Shown one piece after another: positions 32,716 to 42,143 of a stretch of DNA of 64,000 bases. Both the position numbers and the translations under genes were made by a program. Source of the stretch: Rhabdophis nuchalis (Eukaryota; Chordata; Lepidosauria; Squamata; Natricidae). Below the pieces are notes generated by a model that had not been told where the DNA came from, did not search any database, and saw nothing but the letters and a program-made list of their open reading frames with translations. Position 1 is the first letter of the stretch. The number at the start of each line of letters is the position of its first letter. The stretch is from assembly GCA_039707465.1 (NCBI GenBank), contig CM077644.1:200295962-200359961 (forward strand), given 5' to 3'.

Positions 32716-33717
32716 TACTAGAAAATCAGGAGAGGAGGTTGAATCCTGGAAATGTGGTCCTTGTTTAGTAATTGCCTTTTCAATTGCAAAGGACAATTGT
32801 GTGAACCTAAGAAAATATTTAGTTTTAAGAAGTTGCCAACTGGTGTTATTGTATATGGGTATCCCTGAATACTTCACCTTTATATCAAAGTGTTGCACTG
32901 GGCAGTGATGGATTAGGAGAATTAATATATCAAAGTTTAGCAAACATATATCACATACAAAAAAGTAAACATGGCCATAAATTACTTTTGTTTACAAACA
33001 CTATTGTGAATTTGGAGTGCTTCAGATGATAGCTACCTCATGACCTACATAAAATGAATGCAAAGAATCTGCCTTAACATCATATTAAGAAATTGCTTTC
33101 ATCTTCCCAAGTGTGAATAATTAAGTGCAAATCTGCTTGTAGGTTATGGAAGATCAGTGATTGGATAAGAGACCATTCACTAGAAAGAAGCCCTGAAGTG
33201 AATCTTAACAACCTTATTTTCACTTCTGCATATTTCAGTATAATGTAACATTCCAGTTCTGAGTGTGAAAAGCCAGTGTTTCCTGGCCTTTCTTTGATCA
33301 AGAAATTCTTGGACTGGAAGAGATAGAAGAGTGTCTCTGAATTAAATGTGACAAGTTACCTTTGAAGCAAACAGCTTTGGTTTAGGAAGATTTAAAATTT
33401 TGTTGAAAATGAAATTTAGAATTTATAAGACTTGGGCTATAAACCTTACAACCCTTGAAGCTAATTCACTTAATTCAATGAAACATGTTCTGAATAAGCA
33501 TGTACAGTGCAAGATCACACTGTGTGTAAGATTACATCTTGCTCATCACTTTGAAAAAAAAGTATTAGAAAAATGATTCAATGTGTTAAATTACACGAAT
33601 AGATTAAAAAAACAGAAGTCTTATCATTTAAACATTAATAGAATATATATATATACAGGAAAGAAAGTTATCTCAGGTGGTCTGCGCATTCAGTCTGCTA
33701 CTTAAGTGTTTTTACTT

Positions 33718-33734
33718 GATGAGTATCAACTGTT
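33718..33734 (+). repeat. Target-site duplication of the HAL1-like element, left copy
   Basis: GATGAGTATCAACTGTT is repeated exactly at 42144-42160. The pair brackets both nested elements and dates the antisense insertion as the earlier event. Confidence 0.88.
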
Positions 33735-33742
33735 CGATTTTG

Positions 33743-33762
33743 AAAAAGTTTTATTGGGTTTT
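33743..33762 (+). repeat. Target-site duplication of the L1, left copy
   Basis: The 20-bp AAAAAGTTTTATTGGGTTTT is repeated exactly at 40148-40167 after the A tail. The sequence is part of the 3' end of the older antisense element. Confidence 0.9.
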
Positions 33763-34387
33763 GTGGGGCGTGGTTATGGCCGGATGAGGTGAGGACGTTT
33801 TCTCCACCTCGTAGGGCTTCTTTTTACCAACAAATGTGGATTAAAGTGATTAAAACGCGCCGCTGAGAGCTGGAAATGTTTATAGATGTTTTGGAAGGTC
33901 GGTGTGACTTGTAAATTGCTTTTTCAAAGTGATCGGACAACTCGAACTGCTTGAATTTCAAAGTTTTGTTTCTCCGTGGAGCAGAGAGTTGGCGAGCGGC
34001 CGAGGTAAGGGGGGTTACCCTTTGTCTCTGGCAAAGATCATTTGCATGCCTTTTGTCTCGCTACAAGGCTGTAAATACAAGCTGAAGTTTAAGAAAGAAG
34101 GAAGTTGGTGTTGGCATGTGGATTATAACTCCTTTGAACTTTCTAATTCTTTTAAAGTGGACTGTGTGAGCTGAATGTAGCGGACAAGCTTTTTCGATTA
34201 CACTTAAAATGGAGGCTTAAAGTTAAATAAACTGGGGAAGCTCCCCTAGGCTTTTTTTTTTTTGGCTCTTTTGGTGCATTTTAAGCCGGCTTAGCCTTAT
34301 TTGATTTGGAACACTGTTTGCCCTTATTCTTCATAAGAGACCCTCTTGGCAAAGAAGTATAAATATAAAGTCTGTTTTTGAACTGAA
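33763..34387 (+). promoter_or_regulatory. L1 5' UTR with presumed internal promoter
   Basis: This is the 625-bp non-coding leader between the target duplication and the ORF1 start. It opens with a G-rich stretch (GTGGGGCGTGG) and becomes more AT-rich. Full-length L1 copies carry an internal RNA polymerase II promoter in this position; that role is inferred from the family. The frame at 33929-34174 inside it has no recognisable similarity. Confidence 0.7.
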
Positions 34388-35422
34388 ATGTCGACTCAAC
34401 AGCCTTCAGAGCTGGAAAGGATCTTCGGAGCTTTGAATACAATTGGCGAAAAGTTAACCGGATTAACGGATCATGTGGCTAATTTGACATTGGAAGTTCA
34501 AAAAGCTAAAGAACAGATAAGTGAATTGAATGTTAGTTTTGTAAAGCAAAACGCGGAGGTGAAATTTATTAAAGATGAAATTGAACAAATTCATGCACAC
34601 GACGCACAAATTGATCGTAAGATGGAAGGAATTTTTTATAAAAACCAGCAGCAAGATAAGAGAATTAGTCTTTTGGAGGAAGAAGCTAGAAAATTCAATA
34701 TTGTTATACGTAATATTCCAGAAAATAGATCGGATGATTTGAAGCAGAGGGTGCTAAAATGGTTGAATGATTTTGGATTTGAATATACAGCAGCAAATTT
34801 AGTAAGTGTTTTTAGAATTGGTTATAAGAGGCAAGGTGGAGCGGTTAGAAATGTTTTAGTAAGATTTGCAAACCTTGGAGATAAACTAGAGGTTATGGCA
34901 AAAATAAGAGATCTGGAAGGTGTTCCTAAGTTTGAGGAGAAAGAGATTCAAGTTTTTCCGGATATTTCCAGGGAAGACAGAGCTTGGAGATATCATTTGA
35001 AACCAGTTACAAAGCTCTTGAGAGACAATGATATTAAGTACAATTGGAGGCCACTACAGCAACTTAAGTTTTTTTATAAAGGAAGGATGCATACTATTAC
35101 TTCAGAAACAGATGTATTAAGATTAATTCGGGGGCTTGGGCTGATTGAGAAAGAGGAAGATTTGGTAGAAATTAAAGATTATATGCTTAAGACGGGTGGA
35201 GTACAAGAGGAATCCCCAATTTTGGAAGAAAGAGGTGCAACTGGCGGCCAGGATCCCAAGAGTTTAAAGAGAAAAGAAATTTCCCCGGCAGTCTCTGAGT
35301 ATAAGAAAATTCGTGAAGATACTGAACGAACGCCAGACAAGATGGAGGATCTTAGTAAAAAGCAGGAAGCTGAGTCCGGGGCGAAGCCAGCCTTGTCTTC
35401 TTTTTTTGAAAGTGGAATTTAA
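34388..35422 (+). CDS. L1 ORF1 protein (RNA-binding chaperone), intact
   Basis: The 344-aa frame starts with ATG. Residues about 1-100 form a heptad-rich coiled coil (trimerisation). Residues about 102-190 look like the RRM, with KFNIVIRNIPE at 102-112 and VRNVLVRFAN at 153-162 in RNP2 and RNP1 positions. Residues about 191-252 match the C-terminal domain (FPDISREDRAWRY, then YNWRPLQQLKFFYKGRMHTI). Residues about 255-344 are a charged tail not found in mammalian ORF1p, ending KPALSSFFESGI. The protein would coat L1 RNA and form the cytoplasmic RNP needed for retrotransposition. There are no frameshifts or stops. The 67-aa frame and then ORF2 follow downstream. Confidence 0.93.
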   Translation: MSTQQPSELERIFGALNTIGEKLTGLTDHVANLTLEVQKAKEQISELNVSFVKQNAEVKFIKDEIEQIHAHDAQIDRKMEGIFYKNQQQDKRISLLEEEARKFNIVIRNIPENRSDDLKQRVLKWLNDFGFEYTAANLVSVFRIGYKRQGGAVRNVLVRFANLGDKLEVMAKIRDLEGVPKFEEKEIQVFPDISREDRAWRYHLKPVTKLLRDNDIKYNWRPLQQLKFFYKGRMHTITSETDVLRLIRGLGLIEKEEDLVEIKDYMLKTGGVQEESPILEERGATGGQDPKSLKRKEISPAVSEYKKIREDTERTPDKMEDLSKKQEAESGAKPALSSFFESGI

Positions 35423-35498
35423 AGAACAGCCCGAAGAGGTGATCCGACCATCGGCACGTCCCACTCCCCCGCACTCTTTATATAGAGGCGATATCTGA

Positions 35499-35702
35499 TT
35501 GAGGATGTGGGGGATGAAGATTGCTTGTTATTTGTTGTGGTTGTTGTGTTTGATATTTGAGTTTTTTGTTTATGTTGTTTGTTATATATTGTTTGTGGAG
35601 TTTTATGTTTTTGTATGTCTTTTTTGTTTGGTGTTTGGTGTGCACATAAAGGAAGAGGAGGGGTCAGGCTTAAAAAAGTTACCGCTTAAATGCGGTTTAT
35701 AA
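35499..35702 (+). other. Small hydrophobic inter-ORF frame, present twice
   Basis: A 67-aa frame starting MRMWGMKIACYL lies between ORF1 and ORF2, and its identical twin is at 36067-36270 in the second duplication copy. It is rich in Phe, Leu, Val and Cys, with one or two potential membrane helices. Its TAA overlaps the ORF2 start region: the ORF2 ATG lies 13 nt upstream of the end of this frame. The composition follows from a T/G-rich DNA stretch, so it may be chance. If translated, it could support termination-reinitiation onto ORF2. There is no homology I recognise. Confidence 0.3.
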
Positions 35703-36070
35703 AAATAATGACATGGAACGTGAAAGGTACAGGCAATCATATAAAAAGGAAAAGATTGGAACTTAAATTTAAAAGGGATTCTCCAGATATATTATTTTTG
35801 CAGGAAACTCATCAAAAATCTGAGGATTTTAATAGAATGAATATTAAAGGTATGCAAATTTATGAAAAATCTTTTGGGACTTCCAAAGCTAGAGGAGTTG
35901 CGATATTGATATCAAATAGGGTACACTTCGAGAAAAAACAAGTAATTAGAGATGAGGAAGGCAGATATTTAATAATTACAGGGAATATTAACGAGCAAAA
36001 AGTGACATTGGTTAATTTATATTTACCGCCACTCCCCCGCACTCTTTATATAGAGGCGATATCTGATTGA
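35690..36070 (+). pseudogene. Truncated duplicate of the L1 ORF2 start
   Basis: The first copy of the tandem duplication carries the ORF2 ATG and its first 113 codons, including endonuclease residues N10 and E39. It then runs through the duplication junction into 13 unrelated residues and stops at 36070. It lacks the rest of the endonuclease and all of the reverse transcriptase, so it is inactive by itself. It would be the first ORF2-type start met by ribosomes after ORF1 and could lower translation of the intact ORF2 downstream. Confidence 0.85.
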
Positions 36071-36257
36071 GGATGTGGGGGATGAAGATTGCTTGTTATT
36101 TGTTGTGGTTGTTGTGTTTGATATTTGAGTTTTTTGTTTATGTTGTTTGTTATATATTGTTTGTGGAGTTTTATGTTTTTGTATGTCTTTTTTGTTTGGT
36201 GTTTGGTGTGCACATAAAGGAAGAGGAGGGGTCAGGCTTAAAAAAGTTACCGCTTAA

Positions 36258-39200
36258 ATGCGGTTTATAAAAATAATGACATGGAACGTGAAAGGTACAG
36301 GCAATCATATAAAAAGGAAAAGATTGGAACTTAAATTTAAAAGGGATTCTCCAGATATATTATTTTTGCAGGAAACTCATCAAAAATCTGAGGATTTTAA
36401 TAGAATGAATATTAAAGGTATGCAAATTTATGAAAAATCTTTTGGGACTTCCAAAGCTAGAGGAGTTGCGATATTGATATCAAATAGGGTACACTTCGAG
36501 AAAAAACAAGTAATTAGAGATGAGGAAGGCAGATATTTAATAATTACAGGGAATATTAACGAGCAAAAAGTGACATTGGTTAATTTATATTTACCGAATG
36601 AAAAACAAAAGGGATTTTTGGATAAAATTACTAAGATTTTGGAAACAGAAAGTGAAGGGAAAGTAATTGTGGCGGGAGATTTCAACTTAATTAGGGATAA
36701 AATTGATAGTAATAATCCTACCCGCTTTAGACAAACAAATAAAGGGGAAATTTTAAATAATTGGATGTTTCAAAACAGTGTGGCAGATGTTTGGAGAGAG
36801 TTGAAAGGCCCTGAAAGGGTGTATACATTTTGTTCTAAGGTACATAATACTTATTCAAGGATTGATTATATTTTTGTTTCTAAAGATTTGCTGAATAAAG
36901 TAGATAGAATAGATGTGGGAATTTTTAAGGATTCTGACCATGCAGAAGTCATGATGGAAATAGATTTTAATTTTGAGAAAAAGGAAAGAGGTTGGAGATA
37001 TGATGAAAAATTGTATAAAAGGGAGGAGGATAAAATATGGATATTCAAAAAATGGAAGGAAAGTTGGGAATTGAATGATAATGAAGAGGTCAAATTTGAA
37101 ATTGTTTGGGATACCATGAAAGCCATATTTAGAGGAGAAAGTATTAAATTGTCAAGCAGGAAATATAGAGAATACAAAGCAAAAATTGATCAGGATACAA
37201 GACAAATTAAGATATTGGAGAACCAATTCTCACTTACGAAAGATAAAAAATGTTTGGAGGAATTGACCTTATTAAAAACTAAATTGATAGAAGAAGATAT
37301 TGAATTGGTTAAAAAAAATTTAAGATATTTGAATAGGGATTTTTTTGAATTTAGTAATAAAAATTCTAGGTTATTGGCAAAGACGGCGAAAAATAAAACT
37401 CAAAAGAGAGAAATTGGTTCTCTGATAGATGATAAAGGTATAAGGTGTTATAAGAGATTGGAGAAATGTGAAGTAGCTAGGAATTTTTTTCAAAAATTAT
37501 ACTTAAAGAAATCAATTGATTTAGAAAAATTGAAGAATCATCTTGGAAAATATGGTATGAAGATAGATCAAACATACAAAGACTTGATGGAAAGAGATAT
37601 TACACAGGAGGAAATTAATGAAATAATACAAGAGTTAAAATTAGGGAAGACCCCAGGAGAAGATGGATTACCTGCTGAATTTTATAAAGATTTCAAGGAA
37701 CTAATAGTACCAAAACTACAAAAATTATTCAATGGAATTTTACATGGTGGAGAAGTCCCGATGTCATGGAATAAGACAGTAATATCTATAATTCCTAAAC
37801 CGGATAAAGATCTTGAGAGGATCGAGTCCTATCGACCTATTTCTTTAATCAACCAAGATGCTAAAATATTTACAGCTATTATAAGTAATAGATTAAATAG
37901 TTTTATAGATAAATATATAAGTTATAACCAAGTAGGGTTTGTTAAAGGTAGATATATGAGTGATATAATTAGAAGAGTATTGAATATTATAGATGTAGCA
38001 GAGAATAATGGAGATGAATTAGGTATAATATCGTTAGATATTTTTAAAGCTTTTGATTCTGTACAGTGGGATACTATAAAAGTAATTATCGAGGCATTAG
38101 GCTTTGGTAATAAATTTATACATGTTATTTCAAAACTGTATCAAAAAAGCAGTGCAAAGGTAAAGGTGAATGGAATAATGACGGAAGAGATTAAATTGGA
38201 AGCAGGCACGAGACAAGGATGTCCCTTGTCTCCAACATTATTTTTGTTAGTTATGGAAATTTTGATTAAATTGATAGAAGCAGATGAAGAGTTGGAAGGT
38301 TATAAGGGATATAAGATAAATTTGTATGCGGATGACACTTTGATTATTTTGAAAGATATAGAGAGAGATTTAAAGAGGATAAATAAACATTTGATAGAAT
38401 TTGAAGAAATGACAGGTTTAAAGGTAAATTGGTCAAAATCTGAATTACTAATGAATAAAGATGGTAAGGAGTGGGAGAGTATGCAAGAACAATTTGGGAT
38501 AAGAGCTAAGAATACATTGAAATACTTGGGGATAACACTTTCACTTAAAGTTAGAGATTTAAAAAAAATTAATTATGAGGTGATGCTGAAGGAAGTAGAA
38601 AAAAAGATAGATAAATATAAAGAGATAAAGTTGTCTTGGTTTGGTAGAATTGCAATGTGTAAAATGATGTTATTACCAAAGTTTAACTTTTTATTTGAGA
38701 TGCTACCATTAAATTTGACAGAGAAAGATATAGAAGAATATCAGAAGAAATTAGATAAATTTTGTAATGGTGGGAAAAGACCAAGATTAATGAAGAAATT
38801 GTGGTATCAAAATCAAAAAGAGGGTGGATTGGGAATTCCCAATCTACTTAATTATTATCGGGCATATAATATTAGAACTGTGATAAAAATACTTAAAGGT
38901 GGAGATGGTCATTGGGGAGATCTGGAGTTAAAAGATATTAAGAGATTTGGGTCTATATGGTTTTTAGATAGAGCAAAAACAAAAAAGACAATTAATAGTT
39001 ATTGGTTAAAAGGGTTGAGTAAAACTTGGAATAAATTTGTTAAAAAATTGATTCCGGATATAACGTTTTTGGGAAAGACAACTGAAAGTTGGCCGATTAA
39101 AACCAATATAAGTCGGAACAAAGTAATTGAAGATGAAAATATAGGAAATATAGTAGATTGGTTAAGAGCCTTAGGAACTGAAAGTAGGAAGAAAAAAGTA

Positions 39201-40043
39201 ATTCAAAAATTGGAGTTAAATTGGTTTGAAAAAATACAGGTAGAAAAATGGAATATGAAAGTAAGGGGAATATGTAACATAGATAGAAGTAAAACTAAGT
39301 TTGAAAGTTTAGTATCTCAAATTATTAAAGATGAAACCGGGTTAAAAGGACTCGTCAGTAAGATATACAGGATTATAAACTTTGATGGAAATCCACAAAT
39401 GGTAATGAAAAGGAATTGGGAGGAAGATCTAAAGATTAAAATATTGGATTTGGATTGGAATGAGAATTGGAAGAGTCGGATTATGAGGACTTTATCTATA
39501 AGGATTAAAGAACATAATTTTAAGGTTGTTTGGAAATGGTACTGGACCCCACTAAGATTATCACTGATAGATAAAAAAATGAATGATAAATGTTGGAGAT
39601 GTAATACGGAATTGGGAACTTATGAGCATATGTGGTATAAATGTGTGAAAATTAAAAAGTTTTGGCAGCAATTAGAAGGAACAATGTGTGAAATGATGAA
39701 AAGAATAATAATATTGAGACCAGAAACTATATTGTTATTGATAATTAATGAACCAGAGTTAACAAAACACGAGAAAGAACTGATTAGAATTATGATTATA
39801 ATGGGTAGAATTGTAATAGCAAGATATTGGAAAATAGAGGTAAATATTAAAATAGAAGAATGGTATTGTGAAATGTGGAAATTAGCCTTAAATGATAAAA
39901 TGACGTGTGATATTAAATTTAGAGAGGGGGTTTATAAAAATGATATCTTTTGGAAGACTTGGAAGCCATTTGTGGACTATGCACTTGGAACTTTGGACGT
40001 CTCGACGCCTGTACCGAGGGAACGTGGATTTTGGAGATCCTAA
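36258..40043 (+). CDS. L1 ORF2 protein: endonuclease and reverse transcriptase, intact
   Basis: The 1261-aa frame has no breaks. The APE-type endonuclease (about 1-235) shows MTWNVKG with N10, LFLQETH with E39, AGDFN with D141 and N143, SRIDYIFVSKD with D203, and SDH with H228. The reverse transcriptase (about 480-780) shows SYRPISLINQDAKIF, QVGFVKGR, SLDIFKAFD with D594, GTRQGCPLSP and YADD at 690-693. A Cys-rich motif near the C-terminus reads C-X2-C-X8-H-X4-C (C1112, C1115, H1124, C1129). The length is close to that of other vertebrate L1 ORF2 proteins. It nicks target DNA and primes cDNA synthesis on L1 RNA. All key catalytic residues I can check are present. Confidence 0.95.
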   Translation: MRFIKIMTWNVKGTGNHIKRKRLELKFKRDSPDILFLQETHQKSEDFNRMNIKGMQIYEKSFGTSKARGVAILISNRVHFEKKQVIRDEEGRYLIITGNINEQKVTLVNLYLPNEKQKGFLDKITKILETESEGKVIVAGDFNLIRDKIDSNNPTRFRQTNKGEILNNWMFQNSVADVWRELKGPERVYTFCSKVHNTYSRIDYIFVSKDLLNKVDRIDVGIFKDSDHAEVMMEIDFNFEKKERGWRYDEKLYKREEDKIWIFKKWKESWELNDNEEVKFEIVWDTMKAIFRGESIKLSSRKYREYKAKIDQDTRQIKILENQFSLTKDKKCLEELTLLKTKLIEEDIELVKKNLRYLNRDFFEFSNKNSRLLAKTAKNKTQKREIGSLIDDKGIRCYKRLEKCEVARNFFQKLYLKKSIDLEKLKNHLGKYGMKIDQTYKDLMERDITQEEINEIIQELKLGKTPGEDGLPAEFYKDFKELIVPKLQKLFNGILHGGEVPMSWNKTVISIIPKPDKDLERIESYRPISLINQDAKIFTAIISNRLNSFIDKYISYNQVGFVKGRYMSDIIRRVLNIIDVAENNGDELGIISLDIFKAFDSVQWDTIKVIIEALGFGNKFIHVISKLYQKSSAKVKVNGIMTEEIKLEAGTRQGCPLSPTLFLLVMEILIKLIEADEELEGYKGYKINLYADDTLIILKDIERDLKRINKHLIEFEEMTGLKVNWSKSELLMNKDGKEWESMQEQFGIRAKNTLKYLGITLSLKVRDLKKINYEVMLKEVEKKIDKYKEIKLSWFGRIAMCKMMLLPKFNFLFEMLPLNLTEKDIEEYQKKLDKFCNGGKRPRLMKKLWYQNQKEGGLGIPNLLNYYRAYNIRTVIKILKGGDGHWGDLELKDIKRFGSIWFLDRAKTKKTINSYWLKGLSKTWNKFVKKLIPDITFLGKTTESWPIKTNISRNKVIEDENIGNIVDWLRALGTESRKKKVIQKLELNWFEKIQVEKWNMKVRGICNIDRSKTKFESLVSQIIKDETGLKGLVSKIYRIINFDGNPQMVMKRNWEEDLKIKILDLDWNENWKSRIMRTLSIRIKEHNFKVVWKWYWTPLRLSLIDKKMNDKCWRCNTELGTYEHMWYKCVKIKKFWQQLEGTMCEMMKRIIILRPETILLLIINEPELTKHEKELIRIMIIMGRIVIARYWKIEVNIKIEEWYCEMWKLALNDKMTCDIKFREGVYKNDIFWKTWKPFVDYALGTLDVSTPVPRERGFWRS

Positions 40044-40420
40044 AGATAATAGACGACACTTGAAACCAACTCTTCCTTTTGTTTTGTACAGCACTGGGTG
40101 ATATATTGTAAAACAGTATAAAAATTTTAATTAAAAAAAAAAAAAAAAAAAAGTTTTATTGGGTTTTAACAATTTTTTAAGGGTAGGGTAAGGGTTTACA
40201 AAAACATTTTGAGAGCCTTTGCGTCAGAGTCCTTGGCCCATCCCGGGCTACATAATAAAACAGTAATACAGAAATATGTCAAAAACAAATACTACAAGAT
40301 AAAGACAAGTGAATACATATCACATTTCCAATTCTGAGATGGTAGACATGTACAAACATCCTGGTATATAGAAAATAAAAAAAAGAAAGTTAATTAAAAA
40401 AAGAAAAACAAGCAAAAAAA

Positions 40421-41255
40421 TCACTTTTTGGATCTAAGTCTTTTGGCAATTGTATCTTCTTTCCCTCCCGCCTGGCCCCCAGTGGGCGGGGCCGTGGCCC
40501 CCTCCGCCCCCCCTTGATCTTCCCCCAGGACTGAGGAATGTTTTTTGAGAAAGGCTTCAGCCTCAGCAACTGTTTTAATCTTCACTCTTCCTCCTTCCCA
40601 GAACACCAGCATCCCTTCGGGCATCGCCCACTTGAACCAGACCCCATGGTCAAACAATTTTTTAGATAAGAAGGAAAATTTCCTTCTCATTTCTCTGATT
40701 TTTTTGGGAACCTGCTTCAAGATAACGACAGCCTTTTGTTGGTAAATCAGCGGACCCTCTCTCTGCGCCCTCAAAATCCCCTCTCTGGTTGACCTTCTAA
40801 CAAATTTAATGTGTATCTCTCTGGGTACTTCATTTATCCTGGCATATGCTGAATTTATTCTGTAGACTAGGTCAATGTCCCCCCTGATCTCATCTTTAGT
40901 CTGCTAAAATTGTGCTCATGAGTTCAGGAAGACATTCACCAGATTCTTCAGAAATGTTCTGAAATCTTAAAAAATATGACATCCTTTCATAATCCATCCT
41001 AGTCATATGCCCAGTTAGTTCCCCCACTTCATTGTTGACATTTTTAAGCTCCCCCTTTGCCTCAGTCAGCCCCCCTTCCAGATCTTCAGTCTTCTGTGTA
41101 TTCTCCTGCAGTTGCTTGCGAGTTTCCAGAAGTTCCTTCTTGAAGTTATTATTATCTTCCCTCTGGGATTTAATTTCCTGGACCAAGGTCTGTATAACCA
41201 ATTCCAGAGAAGATAATCTTTGTTCCAGGCCTGCCAGCTCTGATTTTTGTGCCAT
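40421..41255 (-). pseudogene. ORF1 of the HAL1-like element, one frameshift
   Basis: The N-terminal frame (41255-40896) starts MAQKSELAGLEQRL, is a heptad-rich coiled coil, and enters the RRM (YFLRFQNISEE) before stopping at TAA near 40898. The reading continues in another frame (IRGDIDLVYRIN, then REIHIKFVRR) into the C-terminal frame ending at 40421, which has YQQKAVVILKQVP and GVWFKWAMPEGMLVF, the C-terminal domain pattern of L1 ORF1p. A single small indel around 40900 explains the break; the rest is open, so decay is slight. Its sequence differs clearly from the ORF1 of the nested L1, so it belongs to a distinct lineage. Confidence 0.82.
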
Positions 41256-42143
41256 GGTTAGCTATTAAACTCAATGTCACTAAAATGGCGTTTTTTGGGT
41301 GGGGCAGCTGAGACAAGTCAGGAGATGAAAGTTTCAAATCAGGGCTGTAAAAAGTTCAGTAGCCAGAGAAGAAATACTTTTCTATATCAGTGTAGTAAAA
41401 AAAAAAGGCAATCCAGACAGGGAATCAATTAATCCAAAAAAAAAAGGGAAATTCTTCATTAAACGCAGGAGAGAATCCAAATCACAAAGAGGTGCTGGTG
41501 ATTTTCCATAAGTAAAATAGTCATTCAGGAGCAGAAAGTAGCCATCTTCCACCGCCCAAGCCAGAAGCCAGCCGGAGAGAGTAACAAAGAGAAAGTTTGT
41601 AACACGCCAATCGAGCTAGAAACATTGTTGCAAGCGCAAATCACTTTCACTCGCTTTCAGTAAGCTCCAGGCAATTCACATAAGAAAAGGTCCGTTCCTC
41701 GCAATGAGGAACCATTTAAAAGCGCAGCTTTAAATCCGAGGGGGGGTTTAACAAAAAAAAAAAAACCCCTCCCAGTTTTTGAGTCCAGCGCTGCCATCAG
41801 AGAAAAAAAGCCAACAAAATACACTCACTCTCCACCCTGCAGCCGAGCCTCGGGAGAGCCTTCCGACCCGGACGTCTGGCTCACTCCTCAGTTAAGCAGC
41901 TGTTCCGTTCTCCATTGGCAAAGGCAGAGACAGGCGTCTCCCCCCCCGCAGCCAGCCTTCTCTCACCTAGGCTGAGGCAGGGGCCGCTCTCCCACCGCCG
42001 TGGGAAGGAAACGGCCCCTGCGAGCCAGCCTTACGGGAAACCCCCAAAATTGGGGCGTTTCGCCCCCGTGGGGGGGCAGAAAGAAGAGCAAAGCGGTGGA
42101 CGAGCCAGGGACCCGTCCGTTGCTGTTGGAGGCGGAAGCGGAA
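41256..42143 (-). promoter_or_regulatory. 5' leader of the HAL1-like element
   Basis: This is the stretch between the ORF1 start and the 5' target duplication. The distal half (41840-42143) is GC-rich with several CpGs; the proximal half contains A and T runs. By analogy with L1 it would hold the internal promoter. Short frames within it (for example 41915-42148 plus) show no recognisable domain. Confidence 0.55.

Larger units (their letters stand above)
35461..36596 (+). repeat. 568-bp perfect tandem duplication inside the L1
   Basis: Copy 1 is 35461-36028 and copy 2 is 36029-36596, a constant offset of 568 bp. The two copies give identical translations and I found no base difference by reading. 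The unit begins at CCACTCCCCCGC, just after ORF1, and ends in codon 113 of ORF2 (TTATATTTACCG). The junction has no microhomology: bases flanking the outer ends do not match the inner ones. It lengthens the gap between ORF1 and the intact ORF2 from 267 to 835 nt. Confidence 0.95.
33763..40152 (+). mobile_element. Full-length L1 LINE retrotransposon, both ORFs intact
   Basis: The order is 5' UTR (33763-34387), ORF1 (34388-35422), inter-ORF region with a 568-bp tandem duplication, ORF2 (36258-40043), short 3' UTR and an A tract at 40133-40152. A 20-bp target duplication (AAAAAGTTTTATTGGGTTTT) flanks it at 33743-33762 and 40148-40167. Perfect duplications, a pure A tail and two uninterrupted reading frames indicate a recent insertion. 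Target-primed reverse transcription by an APE-type endonuclease fits the A/T-rich nick site. The element sits inside an older antisense L1-like copy near that copy's 3' end. Whether it still moves depends on the effect of the duplication. Confidence 0.95.
33735..42143 (-). mobile_element. Antisense ORF1-only L1-like (HAL1-like) element, split by the young L1
   Basis: The minus-strand element has its 5' end at 42143 and its 3' end at 33735. The parts that belong to it are 42143-40168 and 33762-33735, about 2.0 kb; the rest is the nested L1. A 17-bp target duplication, GATGAGTATCAACTGTT, flanks it at 33718-33734 and 42144-42160. It has a GC-rich leader of about 0.9 kb, an L1-type ORF1 (41255-40421, one frameshift), then a short AT-rich 3' part with AATAAA near its end and no ORF2. 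This layout matches the half-L1 (HAL1) organisation known from mammals. It could instead be a single L1 copy with an internal deletion. It must have moved in trans, using another element's reverse transcriptase. Confidence 0.8.

Noticed and set aside
34463..34654. Minus-strand frames inside the L1 (also 36428-37177 and 39888-40094)
   Set aside because: Antisense shadows of ORF1 and ORF2.
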